The notes under the pieces are model-generated. The model worked only from the letters and a program-made list of their open reading frames with translations. It was not told the origin of the DNA and made no database searches. From Azorinus chamasolen (taxonomy: Eukaryota; Mollusca; Bivalvia; Cardiida; Solecurtidae), in NCBI GenBank assembly GCA_963576725.1, contig OY755244.1:32151876-32215875 (forward strand): DNA of 64,000 nt, in the 5' to 3' direction. Position 1 is the stretch's first letter; every line of letters begins with the position of its first letter. Made by a program: the position numbers and the translations under genes. Of this stretch, positions 63,494 through 64,000 are shown one piece after another.

Positions 63494-63591
63494 GTAAAGT
63501 CTAGTTAATGTGTATATAGTATGTGCATTGCAGAAACATGTTGCCTGTGTACTGAATAACTAGGAAAGGTTTGGTCATTTGCATTAGCAGA

Positions 63592-64000
63592 GTCACACTT
63601 AGGGATTGCTTTCTGTGGTCACACTTAGGGACACACTTAGGGATTGCTTTCTGTGGTCACACTTAGGGATTGCTTTCTGTGGTCACACTTAGGGATTGCT
63701 TTCTGTGGTCACACTTAGGGATTGCTTTCTGTGGTCACACTTAGGGATTGCTTTCTGTGGTCACACTTAGAGATTGCTTTCTGTGGTTACACTTAGGGAT
63801 TGCTTTCTGTGGTTACACTTAGGGATTGCTTTCTGTGGTCACACTTAGGGATTGCTTTCTGTGGTCACACTTAGGGATTGCTTTATGCGGTTACACTTAG
63901 GGATTGCTTTTTGTGGTCACACTTTGGGATTGCTTTCTGTGGTTACACTTAGGGATTGCTTTTTGTGGTTACACTTAGGGATTGCTTTCTGTGGTTACAC
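63592..64000 (+). repeat. 26-bp tandem array running off the window
   Basis: Unit TTAGGGATTGCTTTCTGTGG, TCACAC in about 15 copies to the last base; early copies include an extra ACACTTAGGG start. Variants TGTGGTTACAC, TTTATGCGG and TTTTGTGG. Continues beyond the window, so its full length is unknown. Confidence 0.95.

Noticed and set aside
63600..64000. Telomere-like TTAGGG repeats
   Set aside because: TTAGGG occurs once per 26-bp unit, never in tandem, so it is a minisatellite.

Overview
This is eukaryotic nuclear DNA, AT-rich, with small exons spread across large introns and a very dense load of short palindromic transposable elements. It looks most like a bivalve mollusc: tRNA-derived SINEs, TTAA-flanked miniature elements and the AGCTCCAC/GTGGAGCG and GGTCAAGGTCA repeats are familiar from bivalve genomes. 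That familiarity is memory rather than a search result, and I do not name a species.

One host gene is present, on the + strand. Sixteen exons (9754-63493) join in phase into 960 codons of a CELSR / Flamingo / Starry night adhesion GPCR (cadherin, EGF, laminin-G, seven-pass). In order they encode: the segment after the last cadherin repeat starting VLPFDDN, EGF, EGF, laminin G1, EGF, laminin G2, EGF, EGF, a laminin-type EGF pair, the hormone receptor motif (HormR) and the start of the GAIN domain. The cadherin repeats should lie upstream of the window; the GPS cleavage site, seven-pass region and cytoplasmic tail should lie downstream. Introns are very long at the 5' side (9-12 kb between exons 1 to 5) and short at the 3' side (0.2-2.6 kb).

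The rest is mostly non-autonomous DNA elements, named here by letter. A, B, C, D, E and I are 200-250 bp elements flanked by TTAA, with termini CCC...GGG and a 55-75 bp near-perfect central palindrome; termini and TTAA target are of piggyBac type. A has core AACCATTGTGATAAATAGAG. B and C share core CAAACAGAGTAGACCCAGAT but differ in their ends. D has core CAAACAGTGTAGACCCAGAT, E has CAGTTTGGATCCTGATGAGA, and I has ends CCCTTGGCTTGC/GCAAGCGAAGGG. F is a TA-flanked, Tc1/mariner-like family with ends CAGTAAAACCCC, in subfamilies F1 and F2. G is a short CTCCACCAAACC palindrome. H has CCATTTCGTCTAC ends. J is the AGCTCCAC repeat. Elements are often nested or abutted sharing one TTAA, so relative age can be read directly. 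Two SINEs, one larger TIR element (56844-58817) carrying a broken zinc-finger ORF, and several tandem arrays complete the content.

The most interesting points are: a 1.7 kb intron-1 array whose 145-bp monomer repeats consensus nuclear-receptor sites (DR1 plus an inverted IR3/ERE); two satellites born inside miniature elements (38-bp at 15953-16940; 52-bp with a 297-bp higher-order period at 4785-5482); a zinc-finger ORF split by an H element whose exact excision would restore the frame; copies whose palindrome arms differ from the family norm in a compensatory way; and an almost literal empty-site demonstration of TTAA insertion at 13730-13961. I saw no RNA gene, CRISPR array, virus, toxin gene or intact transposase.
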